Shown one piece after another: positions 35,727 to 43,397 of a DNA stretch of 43,397 nt. Every line of letters starts with the position of its first letter. Position 1 is the stretch's first letter. Source of the stretch: Bryobacteraceae bacterium (GTDB lineage Bacteria > Acidobacteriota > Terriglobia > Bryobacterales > Bryobacteraceae). A program made the position numbers and the translations under genes. The notes beneath the pieces are model-generated. The model was not told where the DNA came from. It did not search any database and worked only from the letters and a program-made list of their open reading frames with translations. Location of the stretch: NCBI GenBank assembly GCA_019187195.1, contig JABAQT010000007.1, positions 1 through 43,397 on the forward strand, in the 5' to 3' direction.

Positions 35727-36101
35727 TCAGCCTCCGTATACCTTGCCGGGGTCAAAGGTGCGCGTGTCGGTGACGGCCCATTGTCCATTTTCGAGCTTGC
35801 GGTAGAAACAGCTTTCGTAGCCGTTATGGCAGACGCCAGGGCCGAGGGCCTCCACCTTGAGGACGACCGAATCGTTGTCGCAATCGGTGGTGATTTCCTT
35901 AACCACGAGGCGATGTCCGGAGCTTTCCCCCTTCAGCCAGAGTTTCGAGCGGGAACGGCTGTAGAAGGTGGCGAATCCGGTTTCAACGGTCTTCTTCCAT
36001 GCCTCCTCGTTCATAAAGCCGACCATCAGAACGCGGCCTGAAAGATGATCCTGAATCACTGCCGGGATCAAGCCATCCAATTTTGAGAAATCCAAGTCCA
36101 T
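35727..36101 (-). CDS. hisI: Phosphoribosyl-AMP cyclohydrolase (HisI)
   Basis: Opens the purine ring of phosphoribosyl-AMP in the third step of the pathway. The 124-residue protein has the metal sites '[12 protein letters not shown]' and '[13 protein letters not shown]' (C74, C91, C98). It is the monofunctional form: no HisE domain is fused, and hisE is absent from the window. It is the first structural gene of the operon, and its ATG lies 16 bases after the T-run of the leader terminator. No strong ribosome-binding site is visible in that space, which is unusual and fits tight control. Confidence 0.95.
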   Translation of the reverse strand: MDLDFSKLDGLIPAVIQDHLSGRVLMVGFMNEEAWKKTVETGFATFYSRSRSKLWLKGESSGHRLVVKEITTDCDNDSVVLKVEALGPGVCHNGYESCFYRKLENGQWAVTDTRTFDPGKVYGG

Positions 36102-36117
36102 GTTGCGTGTACCAATG

Positions 36118-36142
36118 AAAAACCCGCCGTAACCGCGGCGGG
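36118..36142 (-). terminator. Leader (attenuator) terminator of the his operon
   Basis: Read on the minus strand, CCCGCCG (36142-36136), a six-base loop, CGGCGGG (36129-36123) and TTTTT (36122-36118). It is a textbook intrinsic terminator ending 16 bases before the hisI start and lying after the His-rich leader ORF. It could also terminate the upstream LacI-family gene. Confidence 0.85.
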
Positions 36143-36198
36143 CTAGCTGACCTCGAAAAGTTACCGGTTCACTGAATTAGAACCCAGCCCGTCGCCGC
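36135..36198 (-). promoter_or_regulatory. Antiterminator pairing region of the his leader
   Basis: GCGGCGACGGGCT (36198-36186), inside the last codons of the leader ORF, can pair with AGCCCGCCGC (36144-36135) as ten base pairs with a three-base bulge. The second arm contains the whole left arm of the terminator, so the two structures exclude each other. A ribosome stalled on the His codons (36230-36213) would leave the first arm free; one that reached the stop at 36179 would cover part of it. Energies were not computed. Confidence 0.7.
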
Positions 36199-36248
36199 AT
36201 ACGAGCACCGCGGTGATGGTGGGGATGATGCGGGACAAAGGCTGCCAT
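36177..36248 (-). CDS. hisL: His operon leader peptide
   Basis: ORF of 23 codons reading MAAFVPHHPHHHRGAR and ending MRRRAGF, with stop TAA at 36179-36177. Five of the six residues 7-12 are histidine, encoded by both CAT and CAC. The ORF ends 35 bases before the terminator hairpin of the his operon. This matches the layout of HisL leader peptides of enterobacteria: scarce charged His-tRNA stalls the ribosome on the His run and allows read-through into hisI. The N-terminal and C-terminal parts do not resemble enterobacterial HisL, as expected for independent origin. Only a weak GATGAG precedes the ATG. Confidence 0.82.
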   Translation of the reverse strand: MAAFVPHHPHHHRGARMRRRAGF

Positions 36249-36257
36249 GAACTCATC

Positions 36258-36266
36258 AGTATATCA
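36258..36266 (-). promoter_or_regulatory. Candidate extended -10 of the his operon
   Basis: TGATATACT on the minus strand (36266-36258) matches an extended -10 (TGn plus TATACT). Transcription would begin about 36251, so the leader ORF at 36248 would be nearly leaderless. I see no good -35. The motif lies just after the stop of the LacI-family gene. Confidence 0.45.
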
Positions 36267-36285
36267 GATCCGGGGAAACCCGAAA

Positions 36286-37293
36286 TTACCCGCGCCGGAC
36301 GCATGAATCCCGCCGCACAACCTGTGTCGGGATCACCCGCTGCCGTGGGGGCAGATCCGGATTCCCGATGCGATCCAGAACCAATTCGGCGAGGTTGCGC
36401 CCGACCTCTTCCGGAAACGGACGGATGGTGGTCAGCGCGGGATGCAGAATGGAGCCTTCCGAATCGTTGACGCCGCAGACGCTCACATCCTCGGGCACAC
36501 GCAAACCGAGGTCCCGCAGGGCGCGGTACACGCCTTCCGCGGCCGAATCGCTGCCGGCGAAGATGGCTGTGACCGCCTCTCCCTTGCCGAACAGCGACTT
36601 CGCCGCCAGATAGCCGGCTTCGCGCTCTTCGGTGTGCATCCAGCGAATCCGCGGTTCGAGACCGGCGCGCTCCATCTCCTGGCGGTAGCCTTCGGCCGAC
36701 CTCAGCATCCAAGGGCGGCCCGCTACGCCGACATACCAGATGTCGCGATGGCCGAGCGAATGAAGATACTGTGTCATCTCCCGCGCTCCGCCGATCTCGT
36801 CCGAGTAGACGGCATCCTCACGCGAGGGTTCCCATTTCCCCACGACGTTGTTGCCGAACACCGCTACTTCGACGCCCATGGCGCGCAGGGCTTCCAATGC
36901 GTTGCCGGAATTCGTTCCCGCCAGGATCACGGCGCGCACCAAGCCCCGGCGTTCGAGGATGCGCGGCGTACGGATGCGCTTCGGCTCCTCGTCGAGCACG
37001 TAGCGGTAGCTCTGGAGTACGAGATCCCAGCCGTGGGCGGCGCAATATCCTTCGGCCCCCACGAGGATGCGCGAGTGGATAGGGTGCAGCATCGGGCGGT
37101 TGGCGAGCAGGAAGAGGACGAGGCTCGATCCGTGGCGGCCGTCAAGGCGAACGCCGAGTTGGGCGGCCGCCTGCCGCACGCGTGAGCGGATGTTGTCATC
37201 GACGGAGAGGTTTCCGCGTCCGACACGGGAGACGGTGGCGGGGCTGACGCCGGCGAGGCGGGCGACATCGCGCAAGGTGACCTTGGGGGGCAT
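36286..37293 (-). CDS. LacI-family transcriptional regulator
   Basis: DNA-binding regulator of 335 residues. The LacI helix-turn-helix and hinge are at residues 4-50 ('VTLRDVARLAGVSPATVSRV'), followed by a periplasmic-binding-protein-like effector domain ('SLVLFLLANRPM', 'GVEVAVFGNNVVG', 'AIFAGSDSAAEGVYRALRDLG', cut here after 'AEGVY', and 'VSVCGVNDSEGSILHPALTTI', core 'DVSVCGVNDSEGS'). It probably senses a sugar or sugar derivative. I chose the ATG at 37293, which puts the helix-turn-helix at the N-terminus; the frame stays open to 37365. It is divergent from the TonB-receptor gene, with palindromic operators between them, so it most likely controls the receptor operon and itself. Confidence 0.9.
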   Translation of the reverse strand: MPPKVTLRDVARLAGVSPATVSRVGRGNLSVDDNIRSRVRQAAAQLGVRLDGRHGSSLVLFLLANRPMLHPIHSRILVGAEGYCAAHGWDLVLQSYRYVLDEEPKRIRTPRILERRGLVRAVILAGTNSGNALEALRAMGVEVAVFGNNVVGKWEPSREDAVYSDEIGGAREMTQYLHSLGHRDIWYVGVAGRPWMLRSAEGYRQEMERAGLEPRIRWMHTEEREAGYLAAKSLFGKGEAVTAIFAGSDSAAEGVYRALRDLGLRVPEDVSVCGVNDSEGSILHPALTTIRPFPEEVGRNLAELVLDRIGNPDLPPRQRVIPTQVVRRDSCVRRG

Positions 37294-37334
37294 ATGAGGA
37301 ACAGTGGAACATGAAGGGGAGGGGGGCGTCAAGC

Positions 37335-37353
37335 ACGTTTCAGAAACGTTTCT
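37335..37353. promoter_or_regulatory. Overlapping LacI-type operator palindromes
   Basis: Two perfect palindromes overlap: ACGTTTC-A-GAAACGT (37335-37349) and AGAAACGTTTCT (37342-37353). GAAACG/CGTTTC half-sites with a central CG are typical of LacI-family operators. They lie 42 bases from the regulator start and about 30 bases upstream of the receptor's candidate -35, so one protein could control both directions. Confidence 0.75.
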
Positions 37354-37383
37354 CATCAAATACACAAATCAGAGAAATGCTTC

Positions 37384-37412
37384 TTGATTTCAATGGTTAC
37401 TCATGATACTTT
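37384..37412 (+). promoter_or_regulatory. Candidate promoter of the TonB-receptor operon
   Basis: TTGATT (37384-37389) as -35, with GATACT (37405-37410) or TACTTT (37407-37412) as -10 at 15- or 17-base spacing. The match is moderate. An untranslated leader of about 30 bases follows. Confidence 0.35.
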
Positions 37413-37446
37413 CGTGCTTACTCATCACTCGCTCCAGGAGGTCATC

Positions 37447-40400
37447 ATGTTTCGCACCCATCTCGCCGTCCTTCTCGCCTGTCTCCTGCCGTCACTCGCC
37501 CCAGCCCAACGCTCGTCGGCCACCATAACCGGCACCGTGAGCGATCCCACCGCCGCGCTGGTCCCGGAGGCAACGGTCATAGCCACGCAAACCGCGACGC
37601 AGCAGGTGACGTCCACCGAAACGAGCGCCGGCGGCCTGTTCGTGTTGTCCAACCTCGCGCCCGGCCCCTACCAGGTCCGCGTCGAAAAGGACGGCTTTCA
37701 GACTTACGTGCGGGAGGGCATTCTGCTGCAGGTGGACCAAACCGCCACGCTGAATATCACCTTGCGCGTAGGCAGCCAGGCGGAAGCGGTCACGGTGACG
37801 GCGGACGCCGCGCTCGTGGACGTGCGGTCACAGACGCTCACCACCACATTCACGCCGCGGATTATCAAGGAACTGCCGCTCAACGGCCGGAATGTGCTGC
37901 AACTGCTGACGCTGGCTCCGGACGTGAACATCGTGCCATCGGGCGGCATTTATTCGCAAGCGGCGAGCCGTCCGGAAGCGGTGTCGCAGCGCGTATCGGT
38001 GGCGGGCGGGCACTCGAACTCGGCCGCGTTCTATCTCGACGGGACCAGCAACGAGGACCCGTACACGCAGATTGCGAACGTTTTTCCCAACCCCGATGCG
38101 ATTCAGGAGTTCAGCTTCCAGACCAACAGTTACAATGCGAAGTTCGGCGGGCGGGGCGGCGGCATCGTGAACGCGGTGACGAGAGGAGGCACAAACGAGT
38201 TCCACGGCAGTGCGTTCTGGTTCGTGCGCAACGCGGCGTTCAACGCCCGGAATTTCTTCGCCAAGACCGATGATGGGTTGAAGCGCAACCAGTACGGGGT
38301 AACCGCGGGCGGCCCTGTCATTCGCAACAAGACGTTCTTTTTCGCCTCGTGGCAGGGGTCGAATATTCGCGCGCTTCCGGTGTCGAGTTCCTCGATCTCA
38401 CCCACGGCGGCGCAGCGCGCGGGAGATTTTTCATCGATCCGCAGTCAGCTTCGAGACCCGGACACCGGGGACCCGTTCCCCGGCAACCGCATCCCCGTCT
38501 CGCGTTTCGATCCCATCGCGGCGAAGATCATCAACCTGATGCCGGAGGGCGATCCGGCGTCCGGCCTGGCCTTCTTTTCGCGGCGAACCCTGCAGGATGG
38601 CCAGCAATTCGTCACTCGCGGGGACCATACATTTTCCGACAAGTTCCGGCTATATGGCCGCTATCTCTACGACAAACTCGAGGAGCCGAACCCCACAATC
38701 CTGACCAATATACTCACCGCGGCGGTGTCGCGCGAGTGGAGGAGCCATAGCGCCGCCCTGAACGGGACCTACATCCTGACGCCCACGCTGGCCGCCAACT
38801 TCGCATTGGGAGCAAGCAGGGTGAAGATGATGCGCATCGGGCCGGACCTGCCGGGGTGGACGGGCTTCGGGTCGAACGTCACAAACATGGTGTACGGTGG
38901 ATCGGGAACGGCGCTGAATCTGAATGTGGCGAGTTACTTCGGCATCAGCTACAGCGGGATCTACCGCGTGCCGCGCAATCAGTACAATCTGAATTCCAAC
39001 TGGACGTGGATTCGCGGCAGCCACACCGTCGAGTTCGGGGCGGAACTGATCCGCGAACAGAACATCCTCGACCAGGACTTTCTTTCGGGCGGAAATTTCG
39101 TGTTCAACGGCCAGCGTTCGGCGAATAACCTGGCCGATTTCTTTTTGGGCCGCCCCAGCCAGTTCACGCAGAACGCGCCTCTTTATAATTCGCTGCGCCG
39201 CAACGTGCCAGCCTGGTTTGTGAACGACGTCTGGAAGATCGGCCGGCGGCTCAACCTGAACCTCGGCGTGCGCTGGTCGGCGTGGGAGCCGTGGAGCGAT
39301 CAGCGGCGCCAGGTGAAGACATTCGACGCGGCGGCCTACCGCGCGGGAACACGCAGCACCCGGTTCCCGAATCTGCCTCCCGGAGTGTTCGTGCCCGGCG
39401 ATGCGGGGGTGCCGGAGCGCGGCATCGACGCGCACTACAAACTGTTCGACCCGCGGATCGGCCTGGCCTTCGACGTGTTCGGCAACGGCAAGACGAGTTT
39501 GCGCGCCGGCTACGGACTCTACCACGACCAGCCGACGGCGAATGCCTACAACGGGCAGTTGACCTCCCCGCCATTCAATCTCTCGGTGGACATCAACTTC
39601 CCGGCAAGCCTTGCGAATCCGTTCCAGGGCCAGGTGAATCCGTTCCCGGCGATTCTGCCGCCGCCGTCCTCGACGCGGTTCCCCTCGCCCATGCCCTTGC
39701 TCGCGTGGGTGCCGGGCGCCTATACCTACCCGAGCACGCAGCAGTGGAATTTCACGGCCGAGCATCAATTGCCGGCGTCGGTGCTGCTGCGTGTGGGCTA
39801 CGCCGGTTCGCAATCCTATCACCTGACAGCCGGCGTCGAGGGCAACGAGGCGGTATACATCCCCGGGGCTTCGACGCTGGCTAATACGAATCAGCGCAGG
39901 CCGATGCGGGAGTTCACCAGCGCGCCTCTCGGCCAGAGTCCGGGAACCGCATACTTCCATTCGATGCTGGTGCAGGTGGAGAAGCGCATGACGCACGGCG
40001 TCACCTTCCTTGCGGGCTACCGCTGGGCCAAGTCGATAGACCAGAGTTCCGATTCCGTTTTCTGGACCGGCAACTACACGACATCCAATCCATACCTGGA
40101 TCGCGGGCTTTCGGATTACGATATCCGGCGGCAGTTCATTCTGAGCACGGTATGGCAGGTTCCTTCCCCCAGGAACCTGGGAGCGCTGGGGCGCTACGCT
40201 CTCGGCGGCTGGAACGTGAGCGGCATTCTCGTGCTGAGAGACGGCTTCCCGTTCTCGGTCGTCTCCGGGGTGGACAACGGGCTGAACGGGTTGGGCGGGG
40301 ACCGCGCCGACCAGATCGGAGACCACCGCCTTCCCGATGACCGGTCCCGTGGCGAGAAGATCCATGCCTGGTTCAATCCCCGGGCTTTTACGGCCAACGC

Positions 40401-40659
40401 CATCGGAACCAACGGCAACACGGGCCGCAACGCTCTGCGCGGACCTGGATTCGCAAATGTGGATCTCTGCCTGACCAAATCGTTCCCACTCCCGGGGTGG
40501 GAGGCACAGCGGATCGATTTCCGGGCTGAGTTCTTCAACCTGATGAACCGTCCCAACCTGGGCGGCCCGGCATCGGCGGTCAACTCGCCGATCTTCGGCA
40601 GGATCACCGCCGCCAACGATCCGCGGATTCTTCAGTTCGCCCTCAAGTATTCGTTCTGA
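37447..40659 (+). CDS. TonB-dependent receptor with carboxypeptidase-regulatory-like domain
   Basis: Outer-membrane receptor of 1070 residues. It has a signal peptide ('[21 protein letters not shown]' up to residue 21; first part '[16 protein letters not shown]'), a regulatory-like domain at about 25-105 ('[20 protein letters not shown]'), a plug with '[20 protein letters not shown]' at about 140-160, and a long barrel ending '[10 protein letters not shown]' with the terminal aromatic residue. It should import an oligosaccharide or similar ligand with energy from TonB. The ATG at 37447 has AGGAGG at ideal distance. First gene of an operon with the propeller and glycosidase-like genes, under the divergent LacI-family regulator. 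Confidence 0.92.
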   Translation: MFRTHLAVLLACLLPSLAPAQRSSATITGTVSDPTAALVPEATVIATQTATQQVTSTETSAGGLFVLSNLAPGPYQVRVEKDGFQTYVREGILLQVDQTATLNITLRVGSQAEAVTVTADAALVDVRSQTLTTTFTPRIIKELPLNGRNVLQLLTLAPDVNIVPSGGIYSQAASRPEAVSQRVSVAGGHSNSAAFYLDGTSNEDPYTQIANVFPNPDAIQEFSFQTNSYNAKFGGRGGGIVNAVTRGGTNEFHGSAFWFVRNAAFNARNFFAKTDDGLKRNQYGVTAGGPVIRNKTFFFASWQGSNIRALPVSSSSISPTAAQRAGDFSSIRSQLRDPDTGDPFPGNRIPVSRFDPIAAKIINLMPEGDPASGLAFFSRRTLQDGQQFVTRGDHTFSDKFRLYGRYLYDKLEEPNPTILTNILTAAVSREWRSHSAALNGTYILTPTLAANFALGASRVKMMRIGPDLPGWTGFGSNVTNMVYGGSGTALNLNVASYFGISYSGIYRVPRNQYNLNSNWTWIRGSHTVEFGAELIREQNILDQDFLSGGNFVFNGQRSANNLADFFLGRPSQFTQNAPLYNSLRRNVPAWFVNDVWKIGRRLNLNLGVRWSAWEPWSDQRRQVKTFDAAAYRAGTRSTRFPNLPPGVFVPGDAGVPERGIDAHYKLFDPRIGLAFDVFGNGKTSLRAGYGLYHDQPTANAYNGQLTSPPFNLSVDINFPASLANPFQGQVNPFPAILPPPSSTRFPSPMPLLAWVPGAYTYPSTQQWNFTAEHQLPASVLLRVGYAGSQSYHLTAGVEGNEAVYIPGASTLANTNQRRPMREFTSAPLGQSPGTAYFHSMLVQVEKRMTHGVTFLAGYRWAKSIDQSSDSVFWTGNYTTSNPYLDRGLSDYDIRRQFILSTVWQVPSPRNLGALGRYALGGWNVSGILVLRDGFPFSVVSGVDNGLNGLGGDRADQIGDHRLPDDRSRGEKIHAWFNPRAFTANAIGTNGNTGRNALRGPGFANVDLCLTKSFPLPGWEAQRIDFRAEFFNLMNRPNLGGPASAVNSPIFGRITAANDPRILQFALKYSF

Positions 40660-40672
40660 CGGGAGACATTTG

Positions 40673-41890
40673 ATGCCAGATGTGAAACAGATCCGCGCCT
40701 TCCGTCTTCGCGACGCGCGCCTGGAGGGTTGGAAGGAGCGCATTGAAGGGCGCTGGAGCTACCGGCAACTCGCGGCCGATCCGGCGTGGCGAAACGGCTG
40801 GATCAGCTTCGACGCCGTCACTTACAGCGACGAGGAGAATCTCGTCTACTGCGGGTTGAACTCGATAGATGGAGACCTGCTCTACACATTCGATCCGGCC
40901 GCGGAGCGGTTCACCTCGCTCGACGCGCCCTCGTGGACGGATCCCTACGACGCGAAAATCCACCGCACGCTGCTGCGCAATCCGAAGGACGGATGCTTCT
41001 ACTTCGCGACGTCGCTGTTGCACGATGTGGAGGACCAGCGCTCCGCGCCGGGAGGGAAGCTGGTGCGTTACGACCCTCGGGAGCGCAGGGCCGAGGTGTT
41101 GGGCGTGCCCATGCCCCACCTGTACATTCAGTCCATCGCCGCGGATTGGGAGCGCGGTTTGCTATACGGTTTCACGTATCCGGCGGAATCGGTGTTCCGG
41201 TTCGATCTAACGGCGCGGAGGACCGAAGTGCTAGCCTGGATCGGCAACGCGATTCTGTTCGCGCAACCGCACAACGCCGTGGTGGACCGCGATGGCTGGC
41301 TGTGGGGCACTTACGCGGAGACGCGCGCCTGGGATGAGATTGTAGGGCAGCGCCCGATTCGCCTCTTCAAGTATCACCCCGAGGGTGACCGGTTCGTCTG
41401 GTTCGAACACGGCCTTTCCAGGGTTTCCGATGAAGAGCAGTTGCTGGTCGATCCACCCAAACCCGGCGGCGTTTCGAGCGCCTTGGAGGAAACCCGGCAC
41501 CGCCAGGACTACGGTTTCTGCGACTCGATGGTTTATGACGGCGGCGAGTATATCTACGCGGGCACGGTAGCCGGCGTGCTTTGCCGCGTCGAGATCGCCA
41601 CGGGAGCGGTCAATAAGGTCGCTCACGTGATGGCGGCGGGACGGTTCCCCTCACTCGCGATGCGGGATGGGATTTTATACGGCGGCGGAGGAATGAACGG
41701 CCATACGCAACTGATGCGGTGGGACACGCGGCGCGATAGCGCCATCCGCTGTTACAACGATCTGGCGGCGGGCGGAGAGACGCCCGCGCGCATTCATGAG
41801 ATCGCCGTGGCTCCCGATCATACGCTCTACCTCGGCGAAAACGACCATCACGGCCGTTCGAGTTACCTGTGGAGCGTGAGGCTCGATTAA
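40673..41890 (+). CDS. Beta-propeller protein of unknown function
   Basis: Protein of 405 residues made of repeated four-stranded blade patterns with aromatic-Asp-rich turns ('GDLLYTFDPAAERFTSL', 'GGKLVRYDPRERRAEVLG', 'ESVFRFDLTARRTEVLAW', 'QLMRWDTRRDSAIRCYNDL'), which suggests a six- to eight-bladed propeller. No signal peptide is seen, so it may be cytoplasmic. Some propellers of this type in carbohydrate loci are polysaccharide lyases or sugar-binding proteins; 'ARIHEIAVAPDHTLYLGEND' keeps a His-Glu pair, but I cannot assign an activity. GGGAG lies seven bases before the ATG at 40673. It is 13 bases after the receptor gene and 12 before the glycosidase-like gene. Confidence 0.75.
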   Translation: MPDVKQIRAFRLRDARLEGWKERIEGRWSYRQLAADPAWRNGWISFDAVTYSDEENLVYCGLNSIDGDLLYTFDPAAERFTSLDAPSWTDPYDAKIHRTLLRNPKDGCFYFATSLLHDVEDQRSAPGGKLVRYDPRERRAEVLGVPMPHLYIQSIAADWERGLLYGFTYPAESVFRFDLTARRTEVLAWIGNAILFAQPHNAVVDRDGWLWGTYAETRAWDEIVGQRPIRLFKYHPEGDRFVWFEHGLSRVSDEEQLLVDPPKPGGVSSALEETRHRQDYGFCDSMVYDGGEYIYAGTVAGVLCRVEIATGAVNKVAHVMAAGRFPSLAMRDGILYGGGGMNGHTQLMRWDTRRDSAIRCYNDLAAGGETPARIHEIAVAPDHTLYLGENDHHGRSSYLWSVRLD

Positions 41891-41902
41891 TTGCAAGGAG
41901 GA

Positions 41903-43397
41903 ATGATTCGCGTGCAACTCATCGGTGTACTCATTCTGCTGGCAGGCGCCGCGTCCCTGTCCCCGGCCGAGCCGCCGGCGCGTTCTCCGCGGCCGGCCTG
42001 GGTTTCGGAAGGCATTGTCATGGCGGGCAATTGGGAGCCCCTGATTTTCATTCGCCGCCGCGGAGGGCAGCCGCTGGCGGACGAAGAGAACTGGATGGCG
42101 GAGCGCGCCGAACGCGCCGCGGCCGGATTGAAGGAGGCAGGCGTGAACCTGGTGATCACCAACCTGCACAAGGGCTTCGGCATCGAGGCGGAAAAAGAGG
42201 ATATCGACGCCACCCGCCGCTTTACCGGGTTTGCGCACAAGCATGGCATCCGCGTGGGCGGCTACGTGGGCGCCACCATGATGTACGAGTCCTTTTTCCA
42301 GGAAGAGCCGGAGGCGCGCGGCTGGATGCAGAAAGACATGAACGGCAGGCCCGTGTACTACTCCGCCGATCAGACTTTTCGCTACGCCGCCTGCCGCAAC
42401 AACCCCGGTTACAAGGCGTTCATCGAAAAGGTGCTGCGTCTGGGCGTCCAGGACATCAAGCTCGACATGATCCATTTCGACCAGATGCACTGGTGGGGCG
42501 AGCCGCGATCCTGCCACTGCGGCTTCTGCCAGGATCGCTTCCGCCGCTGGCTCGAGGCGAAATATCCGGCCGGGTCACGGCGTCCAAGGTTTGGATTTGA
42601 CCGTTTTGACGGCATTATCCCGCCGGTGTTCGACCTCTTTTCGGGTCCCATCCATCTACCCGAACTGCGCAACCCGCTGATGCAGGAGTGGGCCCTGTGG
42701 CGCGCGGCCGAAGTCACGAGGCACTATGCCGATTATGATGCCTACATCGGTTCGCTGAACCCGGAGGTCGCGCTCGAAGGAAATCCCAATCTGAATCTTG
42801 CCCTGAACCAGGGCTTCGTCTACGGAGTCGATTACGGGGAGATGTTGCGGCATGGCGATGTGGTCTGGAGCGAGGAGCCGTCGCATGCTTCCTGGACCCC
42901 GGACGGACGTCTGGTGTCGAAGATCCGTTCCTTCAAAACCGCGCGCCTGATGGGCAAGTCGATCTTCGTTTACACCGGCGGACGCTACGGCGCGCAATCG
43001 CCGGACAGCCCGCCGCATCTGCGCATCGCGGAAGCGATGGCCTATAACGGCAACAACATCGGCATGGTGGGCGACGTGCAACCGGAGGGGATCCGCCTGA
43101 CGCCGGAGGCGCGCCGCTACATCCGGTTCTTCCACGGCCACCAGGCCGATTTCAGGAACACCGTGCCTGTGGGCGATGTAGCGGTGCTGCGCGCCTTCGC
43201 CTCGGTCGAATTCAATCCCGCGGAAGCGCTGGTTGGCGCCACGCTTGCCGAGCAAACTCTCATTCAGCACAAGATCCCCTTCCACATCATCTTCGACCGC
43301 CAACTGAAGGACCTGTCACGCTACAAGGTGCTGGTGCTGGCCGGCCAGGACGCGCTGAGCGACGCGCAGGCGGAGGCCATCCGCGCCTATGTCCAGG
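41903..43397 (+). CDS. Secreted glycosidase-like TIM-barrel protein (3' end outside window)
   Basis: The frame from the ATG at 41903, with AAGGAGGA just upstream, stays open for 498 codons to the window edge. A signal peptide ('MIRVQLIGVLILLAGAASLS') is followed by a TIM barrel like the hypothetical glycosyl hydrolase/GHL6-type proteins: 'GVNLVITNLHKGFG', 'AHKHGIRVGGYVG', 'DIKLDMIHFDQMHWWGEPRS' with a cysteine cluster CHCGFC, and 'DVVWSEEPSHASW'. The last visible part ('RYKVLVLAGQDALSDAQAEA') looks like the start of a beta-galactosidase-trimerisation-like domain. Acidic residues D-x-D and E in these loops are candidate catalytic groups. It is the third gene of the receptor operon, probably acting on a glycan in the periplasm. 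Confidence 0.8.
   Translation, partial: MIRVQLIGVLILLAGAASLSPAEPPARSPRPAWVSEGIVMAGNWEPLIFIRRRGGQPLADEENWMAERAERAAAGLKEAGVNLVITNLHKGFGIEAEKEDIDATRRFTGFAHKHGIRVGGYVGATMMYESFFQEEPEARGWMQKDMNGRPVYYSADQTFRYAACRNNPGYKAFIEKVLRLGVQDIKLDMIHFDQMHWWGEPRSCHCGFCQDRFRRWLEAKYPAGSRRPRFGFDRFDGIIPPVFDLFSGPIHLPELRNPLMQEWALWRAAEVTRHYADYDAYIGSLNPEVALEGNPNLNLALNQGFVYGVDYGEMLRHGDVVWSEEPSHASWTPDGRLVSKIRSFKTARLMGKSIFVYTGGRYGAQSPDSPPHLRIAEAMAYNGNNIGMVGDVQPEGIRLTPEARRYIRFFHGHQADFRNTVPVGDVAVLRAFASVEFNPAEALVGATLAEQTLIQHKIPFHIIFDRQLKDLSRYKVLVLAGQDALSDAQAEAIRAYVQ

Noticed and set aside
38650..40743. 697-codon ORF antisense to the TonB receptor
   Set aside because: Its Arg/His/Val-rich composition is typical of an antisense shadow of a GC-rich gene, and the receptor frame has clear domains.
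41869..42600. 243-codon ORF overlapping the glycosidase-like gene
   Set aside because: It is an Arg-rich frame shadow. The frame starting at 41903 has a strong ribosome-binding site, a signal peptide and a recognisable barrel, and stays open to the window edge.

Overview
The window looks like chromosomal DNA of an acidobacterium, most like the Solibacter/Bryobacter group. The evidence is the high GC content, a VWFA-related 'Acidobacterial domain' protein, several Oar-like carboxypeptidase-regulatory/TonB receptors, a GWxTD-domain protein, and frequent GTG/TTG starts. This placement rests on family recognition, not on a marker gene. I see no rRNA, tRNA, insertion sequence, prophage or CRISPR array.

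Layout. 1-6 kb: the start of a [2Fe-2S] ferredoxin gene that runs off the left edge, a HEAT-repeat protein, a secreted M48 metalloprotease, a class V aminotransferase, a multi-pass membrane protein and a mandelate-racemase-type enzyme. 6-15 kb (minus strand): an envelope block made of a VWFA-related protein, a TonB-receptor-like protein with a glycine-rich insert, a plugless barrel protein and a GWxTD protein. 15-20 kb (plus strand): an Hsp70-like ATPase overlapping a Ca2+/H+ antiporter, then a DUF3300 protein. 19.9-23.3 kb: a compact cassette of PIG-L deacetylase, PLP decarboxylase and arylamine N-acetyltransferase-like genes. 23.2-24.2 kb: an array of nine ~110-bp structured repeats between two convergent genes, whose ends lie inside the array. 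24-29 kb: an envelope protein, a YchF-like ATPase with an altered switch II, a secreted alpha/beta hydrolase, a PspC/zinc-ribbon protein and an unrecognised protein with a Cys-His motif.

29.2-36.1 kb is a complete-looking histidine operon on the minus strand: hisI-hisG-hisD-hisC-HAD phosphatase-hisB-hisH-hisF-hisA, with genes overlapping or a few bases apart. hisE is not present. Upstream of hisI I find a short open reading frame with the run HHPHHH, followed by a GC-rich terminator with a T-run that ends 16 bases before hisI. The end of the leader ORF can pair with the left arm of that terminator. This is the layout of classical ribosome-mediated histidine attenuation, and I consider it the most interesting signal in the window.

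36.3-43.4 kb: a LacI-family regulator, divergent from a TonB-dependent receptor, a beta-propeller protein and a secreted glycosidase-like TIM-barrel protein that runs off the right edge. Overlapping perfect palindromes of LacI-operator type lie between the regulator and the receptor. This looks like a small carbohydrate-uptake and degradation locus.
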